Shown one piece after another: positions 1-10,852 of a DNA stretch of 64,000 nt. This DNA comes from Lepidodermella squamata (taxonomy: Eukaryota; Gastrotricha). The first letter of the stretch is position 1. Each line of letters begins with the position of its first letter. The notes below the pieces were generated by a model. It was not told where the DNA came from and searched no databases. It worked only from the letters and a program-made list of their open reading frames with translations. The DNA is taken from assembly GCA_047495785.1 (NCBI GenBank), contig JBLDXI010000002.1:1550001-1614000 (forward strand), given 5' to 3'. A program made the translations under genes and the position numbers.

Positions 1-87
1 AGGTCGCGTATGATTAAAACAGTGAAGAATAAAATTTGAAAAAATGACGATTGAAAATTGAAATCCAACTTAATATTTCAGACAACA

Positions 88-3000
88 TTAATCACTCACT
101 GCGTCTATTGACTCAAAAACTGTATGAGAAGTGGCTTTATTCCATTCTTCCATGGATAAGCCCAACTCAGCACGATACTATATAAGCGACAACACGAATT
201 AGGTCCACAGTAATAAGAGCAAGCCGAAAAAGTTGCCAAGATCAAAGCGAAAAGCAAAAAATAAGGTGGATAAATAAAAATACCATAGCGTTGATCGCGT
301 TGGTGAAACATTCAGCTGCTTGTTGGAAGTTGCGAGCTTTCATATAGATTTTCCCGAGTACGATAAACGCTTGAGCCGACGTGACAGAGCTTCGCAGTGA
401 ACTTTGAAGAATTTCGATAGCTTTATCAAAGCGTTTCAGGAATGCCTGGACGAATGCTTTCTGGAAGACGGCCGAACCAGGTCCACGGTCTTGCTGAGCT
501 TCGGTAGCTTGCCGGATGCAAAATGCGGCTAATTGGTAGTTTCCGGTTGACAGAACAACAGCACCCTGAAATTAGCAAAAATTACATAAGCTCATTCAAA
601 ATTAGTTTATTTACCCTATGAACATAGACCGCATAATCGCTAGGATCAAGATGGATTGCCTTAGTGAAATCTTTCAAAGCCTCAGCGTACTGAAAAGAGA
701 GATTAAAATATCGGAAAATTTGAGAAAAATTGTTTCCTCACATTTTTGGTTTTATTGTACGCCTCAGCCCGGCATAAATAGGCCTGTCTGTAGGTCGGAT
801 CCGCCTTAACCGCGGTGGTAAATCTTCGAATCGCTCTGTTATAATCGAGTCGTTTATTAAGGTAGATTCGACCCAAGTTCGTATGAGCAGCAGGGTGGTC
901 ACGATCTAGCCGTAAAATGGCCTCAAAATCTCCCTCAGCTTCCTCATCCAAACCGAGTTCGAAATACAAAATTCCGCGATGTAATAGCGCCCGGATGTTA
1001 TTGACTGAACTATCCAACAGGATGGAAATGCTGAAATCTGACAAGGCCCGTTCCGCATATAATTTTCGCAATAGACAGCCGCGTTGGAAGTAAGGCTCAG
1101 GATCATTAGGTTTAAGGTAGATCGCCGCCGAAAAATCAGCACAAGCCAGCTCGTGGCGGTTTTGTTTAACCAAACACTGGCCTCGTAGAATATACATATC
1201 AGCATTGGCTGGTTCGCGTTCGAGAATTTGCGTCAAATCTTGAATGGCGACAGGATAATTATTTGTTCGAATGTAGTGCTTGGCGTGGCATAGCAAAGCC
1301 GTTGTATCGTTTGGCATCAATTGATTCGCTCGCATGTAATCCTCCATAGCGAGAAGCGGCTCCCCTTTCTACAAAAAAATCTAAAATTAAGGAGGAAAAT
1401 TCGAAAAAATGAAATCTCACCCTTTCGTATAGTTTAGCCCTCAGGAAATAAGCTTCAGCATTGGCAGGGCTTGATCGAATAGCCATGGTATAGTCATCAA
1501 TTGCCTCTAAAATGTCCTCTCTTTCCGTGTATATTGCAGCTCGAGACATGTAGGCCCCAGCGTGGAAGCGATAGATCCTAACAATCAGGTTCAAATCAGC
1601 AACAGCCATCGAAACTTTATTCTCGACCAAATAGATGAAATGACGATGCCAAAGTGCATCGACAAAATTCGGCATCAGCTCCAAGGCGCCGTTCAAATCA
1701 GCCAGGGCTGAGACTAATTTCCCGAGTTTCCGCAAAATCGCACCCCGACGGGTCATAGTGATAGCTTTTGTTACCGGCTTCAACGGCCGCTCGAGTAAGG
1801 CGGTTAGCCTATCGACCTCTTCCTCCATAATCGCAAATTTCTCACGCTCGAGTTCGTCATCGGTCGTTCCAGTAACCGGCGGCATGTCAAGGTCGAAAAT
1901 TTCGTTGGTTATCACGACTTCAACAGCATCCTCCTGAACTTCAGCTGCTTTTTTCTCAGTATTCATCAGGACAGCTAGACTTTCAGCTAGAGCGGCCGAG
2001 GTATCAATCGGCTTAGAACTCGCGGCACCTGCAGTTCCAGGCGCCATGAAGGCCTCGAGTGGCGGAATCACCTCATCAAACCAAACGTCCCAGATACCAC
2101 GCACCCATTCGCGAGGATTATCTTCAGCCCTGAAATCGATAATTTATAAGAAAATCGGCATAAAAAAATCGAAAATTCCTCACTTCATTCCATTTTTATC
2201 GGCGTATTTCTCGAATTCTAGCTTCGCCCCAGGACTGTTTGACCGAGGACCGTAGGGCGTATGGTGAATCTTGAACTCTTGAGAGGCGCCAGGAGGGCAG
2301 GAATGACGCCGTGATCGTTTTGTCATCTGCGACGCCTGAGCTAGGCGGCCCCTAACCCAATCCATCTTATCCGAGTCCAATCGTCGAGATTTCAGCTTCC
2401 GCGGCACTCGCCTCACCGCACCTGGTCTCAGGTCGAACAACGCCAATTCAGCATCGGAGGGCAGTGTCATTTTCCGTGTTTTTTCCATCAGATCAATTTG
2501 CTCAATCACATTGCCGTCTTGGTCATATTGAATCTCGACAACTTCCTCCTCTTCTTCCTCTTCGTAATCTTCAATAGTGAGCTCGGGTAACCGTTTTCCG
2601 GTGGCTAATTCGAAGGCCTTTCGAGTTTCTTCGGCCACGCGCTCCGCCTCAGCCTTTTCAGCGGCTTCCTTGCGTTCTTGAGCCAACTTTTTACACAACT
2701 CGCGATGAATTTCAACCTCCCCTATCGCTTGTTTATAATCCTGTTTTATCCGAACAGTCGGTTCGGTGTTGCCATAGCTGACTAATAACGGATACAACCG
2801 AGATAAGGAGGCCGCTCTTCGTTTTTTAACATGCCCGACCGATGAAGGCCGGGAACCGCGATGCTTAGCGCTACCTGTGTGGTGATGATGATGATGATGA
2901 TGATGGGCATCAGGTGTCGGCGCAACATGGGCCCGTTTAGCCGGAACTAACAACGGGTCTGGTTCATGGCGATGGAATCGATGCGGGGTAGCCGATTTTA

Positions 3001-5413
3001 TGGACAAACGATTTCTAAATCTCGGTAACAAGTTGGTATCGTCTTTACTGATCAGCCGCCTTAAATCAGCAAGAGCAGTTTTTTGCAGTCTCATCATAAA
3101 AATTTCAAACGGGGACAGGCCGTCTTTGGCGATTTTAAACCTCGAATCCAATTTAGTCAGCAAATAATCGTCAAATCTCGCATCGGCTGATGACTCGAAA
3201 TTCGGAAATAATTGCTTCCTCGCCTCTTGAGGTGTAAGGCCCAGTAGAGACGGGCCAGCGGTGAAACAGGGAAATTTCGGGTCAGCTGGTTCGTAAATCG
3301 GCGCTAACATGCCCTCAACCGCCCCGAATTCATCAGGACGTTTTTTCGTTTCGGTCAGGTAAACATGTTGATGCTCGGAAGGCCATTTCTGCTTGTCAAG
3401 GCCTGGCACGAACAGGGCATCATCCACGTTAATAAAAGGAACAGCCTGCTCTCGACTGGTCGTGAGATGGAAATTCGATCTATCGTCGTGTTTTGACTCA
3501 AGGCCCTTCCTCAGGTCTTTAATAGCCGCCTTATACCAAGCCGGGCGATCTTCAGCGTTTTCATCCGGGTATTTGTTGAAACGCCGATTGACGTGGGCTT
3601 CGAACGCAACTTGTTGCAATTCATTCGGTAAAATTCCGGTGACAGACGGCTCATCGAAACACAACTTGTGGATATGAACCCTGCCGTCGTCCACGTGATG
3701 CTGGGCGTGATCTAACGCCTTCTCCAGCCTATCGCTAGTTTCAACTGTTTTATCGTCTTTTTCAAGCTGAGCTAGATTTCCGAGTTTAAACTGCCGACCC
3801 TGGATGCATAAAACATCCGCTACGGTGACCTCGTGCGGAAGAGCTGCAAGTTGGCCCAATTCGTTCAAATCATCGATATCGTCAATTTCATCATTAGAAT
3901 GGAACGCTTGCCGGCTGGACGATAGTTCGTGAATCGCCTCGTGGCCTGGAATTTCAATATCCGGCATAGTTTTGACAATCGCCGCGAGTTCTGGGTCCAT
4001 TTTTAAGGCGACTTCGCCACTTTCAGCCGATACCATAAATGAAATATCCGTTTTTTCCTCGGCAATGGTTGGAGCAGTTGGTTCAGTTGAAACTTCATGA
4101 ACAGCTGAAATTCGGAAAAAAATCGCGGTTAATTAAAACTCCTGATTGCTTATTTCAAAATTACCCCCAGAAGCATCTTGTGTTAGCTGACTGCGGTTAT
4201 CACGGAAAAGCTCTGGATCCACTTCAAATGTGCACGTTAGTCAAGCGTTAGAATATTTTAAGCGTTAATTATAGAATAAAAACTCACATTCTTCAGGAGG
4301 AATTCCAAGCGATTCAGCAATCTGTTTAGTGACGTCCCGAATTTTTAAATCGGTATCCGTTATCCTGTAATTAAATTTTTTAGAATTAATTTTCGCTATA
4401 ACAATAAATTGCCTAAACAATTGAACTAATCGGGGTTTCGAAAAATCTAATGCCAGACATGGGGATATCAAAACACGGGTAACGAATAAACTTACTGATT
4501 AGCTCTGATAAATTGAAAATTAAGATGGGCAATGATTTTTGAGACCGGCAAAAATGTTCAAGTTTTCACTCATATTTTTCGAAAAACTTACAAAAATCCA
4601 GCGGCTGATTGTTTCAGCTGCAAAATCAAACTGTCGACCAGTCGCGTTTGTTCAGTTTCGTACAGCGATGCAAATGATGACTGATCTTTCGAATGCAGTG
4701 TAGATATCGTCGTAGTGCTTTTTCCAGCCGGTGGCTTGAGCCCCTTTTGCCGCGAACCCTTCTGACGATGCCCGTCTTGTACTTGAAGCTGTTGTTGCTG
4801 CTGCGATACTTGTTCATCGACCTGGCGGCTGATTTCCAACGCTTCTGTCATCAAATAGTTAACATCAAGCTGATTCCCTGGCGACTCGCTTCTTGACATA
4901 TATGAAGACGATCGAATCGTACTGACTGCGGGACCAATAGCAATGCGGGCTGAAACTGGCATCGCAACGGGCTTTAACGTGCTCAATTTCTCCGTAGGTT
5001 TCTTTCTCTCTTCAGGTTTCATAATTGGGACTGAGCCAACAGTACCGGTTTTTACTAGAATCGCCGGCTTTGTGGGAGTCGCAACTCTAGAATCCACTTG
5101 ACTGAGGTCAGGACTGGTCGTTCGCGGCACGAATGATCCAGCACTAGGTCGGTATTTGTGTCCAGTTGCGTCCGAAATGCGGGTATTGATACCGGTTTCC
5201 TGTAAATATTCTCTCAATTTTTTCCGAAATATAAATGGATTTATTTACTCTTTTAGTTGGGGATGCATTGCTTATTCTCCCGTTGTTATCAACCGGTAGC
5301 AATGGGGTTCCTTCCATTATCACCCGAAAATTGGCGCTGAAAGAACTACGTTTGCATTTGAATTGAATTTCGTCAATTTCTTCATACCTTTGCTTCTTTG
5401 GCGGCAAAGACAT
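88..5413 (-). CDS. Large TPR-repeat protein, TTC6-like
   Basis: Ten exons on the minus strand join in frame: 5413-5249, 5199-4592, 4364-4288, 4221-4165, 4104-2184, 2129-1421, 1368-742, 689-615, 565-284 and 177-88, giving about 1536 residues. The N-terminal two thirds is largely disordered, with Gln-rich stretches, a nine-His run (near residue 705, DNA about 2882-2908) and a Glu-rich run (near 820). From about residue 1050 the protein is a solenoid of roughly a dozen TPR units with typical A-DF--AI-L-P spacing. Length and layout (long disordered N-terminus, C-terminal TPR array) resemble TTC6, a family linked to motile cilia; that name is inference. The stop at 88-90 may not be final, because a good donor (GTGAGT) starts at 99, so the gene could continue beyond the window. 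The start is 179 bp from a divergent gene. Sure it is a TPR gene; moderately sure of the family. Confidence 0.72.
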
Positions 5414-5592
5414 TTTCGGTAGGTGATATTAAGATATTACGAACCCTATCAAATGATATTCGAGTGTACCAAGATTATGGTTAATAAACATGAATAGCTT
5501 ATCGCTAACTTTCTTCAGCTTATCTCGCTTAGAGACCAACACAAAAATGATAAAATTAACGTTATTCCTCCTTAATTTTCCGTGGTAGCACA

Positions 5593-6561
5593 ATGGTTTT
5601 CGCTGGTTTTGACCAAATTATGGATACCTGTCGGACGCTGAATTTTCCAGCGCTACGGCTAGCAGTGAAACTCAACCTGCGCTACCCGATTTGGTTCGAT
5701 GAAACATTTCCACAGGAGGTTTTACAAAAAGGATCTACGCCAACAGCGCAAATTGCTCATTTCTGTGAATTATGGAAATCTCGCGACAATTTTTGCATTC
5801 CACTTGTTTTGGAAGTAGCGCGAAAGGATGGACTCGCTGAATTTGTCGAAGTTGCCGAGAATATTATGGTCACTGTGTTCAAAACTTCAAATTTCGACCC
5901 GGCCGAATGGGATGCGATGGAAATCCTCTTCGAGCAATACGTCGAAAATCTTACTACAAACAAATTGTACGCTGAGCACGAAGCATTCCTCGATAAAATG
6001 AGTCAGCATATCGTAATTTTTCTCATTTCAATTATCTTCTCGAGTAATTAAATTTTCCATTTTGAAGAAAAAACCTCCACCACGAGACAAAGCTGAGGAA
6101 GACGAAAGAATAGAGCGTTTGGACAGGAGGCTGAAAGCGATTGAAAAATCGATCGAAGAGAATTACTACAGCATAATCAACACCCTTGTTTTCAGGGGCG
6201 AAGTAGCCGCGCGTCTCGTCATGTACGGCGTTATTTCCATGGAAGAAAAACGTCTTATCGAAAATTCAGTTAATACAAAACAAACCGTTATTTCGTTGCC
6301 GCTCTAAAATTTTGCTTTTTATACTGCTATAGAGCGCGAGTCCGGAGGCACATGCTCGGGCTTTGGTGCTAAATTTCATCCGAAAGCGGCCCGAGCAATG
6401 GAATACATTTGTCAACATCTTACGAGAGTGCTACAGCGCAGATAATTTAGCTTGGTAAGTCGTTCGCACTTGCGATTTAAATCGATTGATTTGTCAAAAC
6501 ATGACACAGGGCATTGACCACTTCATTCAATCGATATGTGGAGTTGCTGTCGTACGAGTAA
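5593..6561 (+). CDS. Small protein with C-terminal CARD-like death fold
   Basis: Four exons (5593-6012, 6068-6268, 6333-6454, 6510-6561) join in frame to 264 residues. Residues about 1-140 are helical and may hold a first death-fold-like bundle, with a helix pair around IAHFCELWKSR and AEFVEVAENI. A charged, Lys/Glu-rich linker follows (about 141-170). Residues about 175-250 read like a caspase recruitment domain: a long first helix, then GVISMEEKRLIEN, a helix ending in ARALVLNFIRKRPEQW, and FVNILRE. In known CARDs this pattern mediates homotypic binding in apoptosis or immune signalling. No protease, nucleotide-binding or kinase domain accompanies it, so it would be an adaptor or inhibitor; that is inference. 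The stop codon overlaps a polyadenylation signal (AATAAA, 6561-6566). The start region is shared with the divergent TPR gene. Gene model firm, CARD call moderate. Confidence 0.68.
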
Positions 6562-7499
6562 ATAAACATTTGTAAATTTAATTACACCTAAATACAAATC
6601 AGTCATATATAATAAAATGAAAAATATCGATTATTTATCATTCAGACGCTTTTTCTCTTTTATTTGAAAAATCTTCTTGTTCTACAGAACATTTTTGAGG
6701 CTTTTTAGAAAAACGAAAAATCAACACAAACACACTCATGCAACACATGTTTTTTTCACCCACACCGGTGAATGTCACATCGCTTATATGAATATAAGTA
6801 AATGCGCTGCAGTTTGAACTAGAATCTTCTAGAGTTCTTCCGACTCGGCTAAACAAGCAAAGAATGTCTACATACCGTCATCAAGGTGTGCAAGCAACAA
6901 CAAAATATATCGCCTTCGATATCGCACAGAGAATCGACGTAATCGATCGAATCTTGGCATGCCAACCTTGAGTATCAACGTTCATGTTATTTCATGTGGG
7001 TGCCGTGACCGCAAAAAACGTTGTATGAATGTGATTGAATGAATGAAACATTAATACAAAGTAGATTTCGCAAAAAATCACAAATCAGGTTTTTATTCGA
7101 CTGCTGCTTTCACCAAATTTCTCGATATATCAAATCAACGAACAAAAGACTCGCCCTACAGAAGAAGATATAACACTAATTTTCGCCGCTCATTTACATT
7201 TTTGCATTAGCTTGTATATCAGTCGAAAAATGAGAAAAATATAAACTGCGCAAATCGTTGTTCTGAGGAGATGTTTCACCACCGTTCAAAGCTCACAACA
7301 CAGCGCAGTACCGTATTATCGTTCTCTTTAGATACTTTTTTACAAACAAGTGGCAGGAAAGTATATAATGATGCGATTTTATGGACATTAATTTCGGTGA
7401 AATGAGACTTAGATTTCTACATCGTTACACATAAAAGAACACACGCACACACACACATTATTCAGGACATATTTCGAAACGCGTAGGGTGACACTAAGG
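6562..7499. other. Convergent intergenic region
   Basis: This is about 940 bp between the 3' ends of two convergent genes. It holds a short CA microsatellite (about 7441-7457) and an imperfect heat-shock-element-like array of alternating GAA/TTC units at 6821-6840. No coding frame that I can support is present. Confidence 0.5.
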
Positions 7500-8552
7500 T
7501 CAACTAGTTTGTGCATTTTCAGCAGTTGTGAGCAAAGGATTGCTATTAGATTCGTTCCGTTCCAAGTGCTCTTTATGGACGGATGCGAAGAATGGGTGGT
7601 TCATAGCTTCGAGAGCGGTCAACCTTTCAGCGTGATCGTACCGCAATAACTTGTCGAGAAGGTCGAAGGCCTCTGGGCTGATCAATCGTTTGTTTTCTTC
7701 CGTCACAAACCGTTCCCACCGTTTTCGAGACATATGGCCAAGAACTTCGTGAAAATGCGAATCCAAGTTTATTTGATACTTCTCCAGGTATTCAGTCAGT
7801 TCGTCAGTTCCGAGCACCTTTGCGATTCGAACGAGCTGGTCATAGTTGTCTTGACCGTGAAAGAATGGTTCCTTTTGGAAAAGCAACGACGCTACCATAC
7901 AGCCAAACGACCACATGTCCAGCGAATAATCGTAATACTCGTAGTCTAATAAAAGCTCTGGACCTTTGTAGCATCGACTTGCGACACGAACATTGTAGCG
8001 TTGCCCTGGGTGATAAAATTCGGCAAGGCCCCAGTCAATAATACGCAACAACCGCTGCTCGTGATCAATCATGACGTTGGCAGGTTTCAAATCCCGATGG
8101 ATAATACCTCTTGAATGACAGAAATCGACTCCCTTCAGCAACTCGTACATGTAATATCGAATCTCCACATCCGTGAACGTTGGGTAAAGCTGCTTGTAGT
8201 CTGTGTTGTTGACATACTCAAAAACGAGACACGGCGTTTTCGACAATGGATCTTTTACAAATGAAAGAAGTCGGATAATATTCGGGCCATCCATGAGGTT
8301 TTGCAAAACTTTAATTTCTCGCTTTATCTTGCTCTTTTTGACCGGTTTGAGTACCTTCACGACGCATTTCTCGTTGTTTTTGACATTGAGGGCTTCAAAT
8401 ACCTCACTATACTTTCCTCGGCCCAACTTTCGAACCAACTCGTAATCTTCTTGTGCATTCCATAGGACAACGTACGATTCATAGTCCCAATACTCCTTCG
8501 GTTTTGTGCTGTTAACGTCGGCGTAAACTTTTGCCTTACTGCTAACAGACAT
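7500..8552 (-). CDS. Casein kinase 2 catalytic subunit alpha, intronless and divergent
   Basis: A single open frame of 350 residues encodes a complete Ser/Thr kinase of the CK2 alpha family. Visible features are the glycine-rich loop [12 protein letters not shown] (about 43-54), the basic patch [13 protein letters not shown], the catalytic loop [10 protein letters not shown], the CK2-specific DWG in place of [21 protein letters not shown], and [11 protein letters not shown] with [21 protein letters not shown] near the end. CK2 phosphorylates acidic sites and binds a beta subunit dimer. Several positions nearly invariant in the family differ: KPHN is KPAN and ASRYFKG is ASRCYKG. Nearly every other gene here has introns, so lack of introns plus divergence suggests an old retrocopy or a tissue-specific paralogue; that is inference. 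The start lies just after a possible 3' splice site (cctgaatag). Confidence 0.93.
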   Translation of the reverse strand: MSVSSKAKVYADVNSTKPKEYWDYESYVVLWNAQEDYELVRKLGRGKYSEVFEALNVKNNEKCVVKVLKPVKKSKIKREIKVLQNLMDGPNIIRLLSFVKDPLSKTPCLVFEYVNNTDYKQLYPTFTDVEIRYYMYELLKGVDFCHSRGIIHRDLKPANVMIDHEQRLLRIIDWGLAEFYHPGQRYNVRVASRCYKGPELLLDYEYYDYSLDMWSFGCMVASLLFQKEPFFHGQDNYDQLVRIAKVLGTDELTEYLEKYQINLDSHFHEVLGHMSRKRWERFVTEENKRLISPEAFDLLDKLLRYDHAERLTALEAMNHPFFASVHKEHLERNESNSNPLLTTAENAQTS

Positions 8553-9801
8553 TCTGCCTATTCAGGTTATAAGAAAATATTAAACTTCATAATAAATAGC
8601 AGCTCAACCCCAAGCAAGTGATCGACATGGGGTATGAGTTTTCCTTATAGAACATAGAACATAGTAAAGATACGTACATAGACAGAAAGAAATAAGTTTA
8701 GAAGCAAAATTAATCAAAAGAGTTAGAAGTAAAACGCCACTGAAAAGGGTGATAATGACAAATTCGATGATGTAGAGAAGGATATGCAGCGCGGCATACT
8801 TACATCTTACCACGCAGAAAAAATATAGGAAAATTTGGAGTTTGGAATAACTATTTCAATATTCAATATGATGGGCCACTCCGAATGCAAAGAATAGTTC
8901 CAGGCGTCCTATTTGACTAAAACGACAGACAGGAAACATGGGAAAACTTTAAGAGGATTGGAACCATTCGACAACGGGCTCAAAATTATATGGTAATAGT
9001 CAAAATCGCCATTCAGATGTTAGATAATTTTGATGTGTTGATGGGGAGATGAAGTCATAAGTCAAAAGGGAATCAAAAGGGAAGGGGGATAGGTTTCACA
9101 GTTCGCACTTTGATGGCGAATCGACCCTCGTCGACCCTCGCATGGAGCGCCAGGAGACCCCAAAGGCAAGGGGCTTAACGAAAATCGCGGTCAACTTTCC
9201 TTAGTTACAAGCTTTTTTGAATAACACAGATTGCCAGCTCACTTTCAAATTCTGATGGTATTTATGTATCTTAATTTTTCAAAGACTGCGAAAATCAAAA
9301 AGGTGATAGTTTTGGAACATGAGCGTCTCCTGAGCTCTCTCGCGCTCTCCCCCCGCAGAGCTGCGCGCTGGAAGCGTACGTACAGGTGGCGAATCGCGTG
9401 GCACGTGGGGCTGTAACGCGTGTGGCAAAAAAGGTGTGGGTTGCTAGCAAGTTTTCTAAGCCTACACCCTTGGCGTTTGTACTTTCCACACCCTTTTTAG
9501 AGAAGGCGTGTGACTTAACCAAAACATGATGTGTGTTTACTATCGCTGGCGCTTCGCGCTGTGCGCCGCTTGTATCTATCTTTTGTAGTATATTCAATAT
9601 ATACAGCAACCTCTTCACACCTAGCCGTCAATTGAATAAAATGCAACATGATAGATAACATGCCAGTCAAAGTCTCGGCCAATTAGTCAAAATTTAACGT
9701 CTTCCAACTTACTACATCCCATCATAAGCTACATCCTCTTCATACACTTATTTCTCAACTCTTTTCTAGATTGCTAGCTGATATAATATTCCTATCAATT
9801 T
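8553..9801. other. Divergent intergenic region with GC-rich patch
   Basis: This separates the divergent CK2 and enoyl-CoA hydratase genes. Most of it is AT-rich. A clearly GC-richer patch lies at about 9325-9425, with a second at about 9540-9570 (GGCGC and GCGCC around a short spacer). Direct doublets such as TCGACCCTCG occur near 9121-9140. No terminal inverted repeats could be paired and no supported coding frame is present. Confidence 0.4.
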
Positions 9802-10700
9802 ATGGCGTCTCACTTGACAAAATTTGCTACTTTCTCCGTGGTTTCACGTCGCTTTCTTAGCAGTGGCAGCTATAAGAACATAATAGTTGAAAAGAAGGGC
9901 GCAAAGAATGACGTCGGCTTGATTCGTCTCAATCGCCCCAAAGCGCTCAATGCTTTGTGTGGCGAGCTGATGAGCGAGCTTACAACGGCCCTTAAGAGCT
10001 TTGATAGCGATCCAAATGTCGGAGCTGTCGTTATCACTGGGTCCGAGCGTGCATTTGCAGCTGGAGCTGACATTTCCGAAATGCAAAACATGACTTTTAC
10101 CGAAGTGACGAAGAAGAACTTCCTCGGAAATTGGGATGAAGTTGCTCGCACTCGCAAACCTGTTATTGCTGCTGTCAATGGATTTGCCCTTGGTGGTGGC
10201 TGTGAACTTGCAATGATGTGCGACATCATTTATGCCGGCGAGAAGGCCCAGTTCGGACAGCCTGAAATCCTCATTGGTAGTTTTTCAGGTGTTATTGAGT
10301 GAACTCCTGATTACAGGCTACTTTTATAGGTACTATTCCCGGAGGTGGCGGTACTCAGCGTTTGACTCATGCCATTGGAAAGTCAAAAGCAATGGAAATG
10401 ATTTTGACCGGTGAGAGAATCAACGCTCAGCAAGCTGAAAAGGCGGGTCTGGTCGCTAAAATTTTCCCGGCCGATAAGCTCGTCGATGAATCCATTAAAG
10501 TCGCCGAAAAGATCGCTAGTCTTTCTCAACTGGCAGTTGCCTACGCTAAAGAAGCTGTGAATCAATCGCAAGAGCTACCTCTTGGCGAGGGTAATTACGT
10601 AGAAAAGCGTTTGTTCTATGCGACGTTTGCTACCGCCGACCGCAAAGAAGGCATGTCGGCTTTCATCGAGAAGCGCCCGCCAAAGTTCACTCACAACTGA
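9802..10700 (+). CDS. Enoyl-CoA hydratase, mitochondrial (short chain, ECHS1-type)
   Basis: Two exons (9802-10276 and 10330-10700) join in frame to 281 residues, close to the 290 of human ECHS1. The first about 25 residues are Arg/Ser-rich without acids, as in a mitochondrial presequence. The crotonase fold is clear: [24 protein letters not shown] (oxyanion hole), [13 protein letters not shown] with one catalytic Glu, FGQPEI with the second, then [12 protein letters not shown] spanning the intron. The enzyme hydrates 2-trans-enoyl-CoA to L-3-hydroxyacyl-CoA in beta-oxidation and in valine breakdown. The next gene on the same strand begins 152 bp after the stop, with no AATAAA seen between, so the two may be co-transcribed. 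Confidence 0.95.
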
Positions 10701-10852
10701 GAGACCCGTGTTAAACTTATTTCGATCTGAGGAAGAACTGATAATTATTGATGACCCTGTGATAGGATCCCCTCAAATGTTGCGGTGCTGTGCCTTTACT
10801 TCTTCTTTTATTTATAGGTCGTTTAAGTTGACTGTAGAGTTTATCGTCCTCT
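10701..10852 (+). promoter_or_regulatory. Short intercistronic spacer, possible trans-splice site
   Basis: The 152 bp between the hydratase stop and the CD36 start hold a pyrimidine-rich run ending in TTTATAG (about 10812-10818), about 36 nt before the start codon. A similar TTATAG sits about 20 nt before the start of the second CD36 copy. This fits either a 5' UTR intron or a trans-splice acceptor of a downstream operon gene. Confidence 0.4.

Noticed and set aside
99-104. GTGAGT donor just before the inferred stop of the TPR gene
   Set aside because: Not rejected outright: the stop at 88-90 is used as the end because no further exon can be seen, but the gene may continue off the window.
6821-6840. 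Heat-shock-element-like GAA/TTC array
   Set aside because: It lies between two convergent gene ends, about 1.7 kb from the nearest start codon, and one unit is imperfect (GAG). Probably chance.
9295-9618. 107-codon minus-strand open frame
   Set aside because: No domain, overlaps a GC-rich patch where stops are rarer, and no splice or start context supports it.
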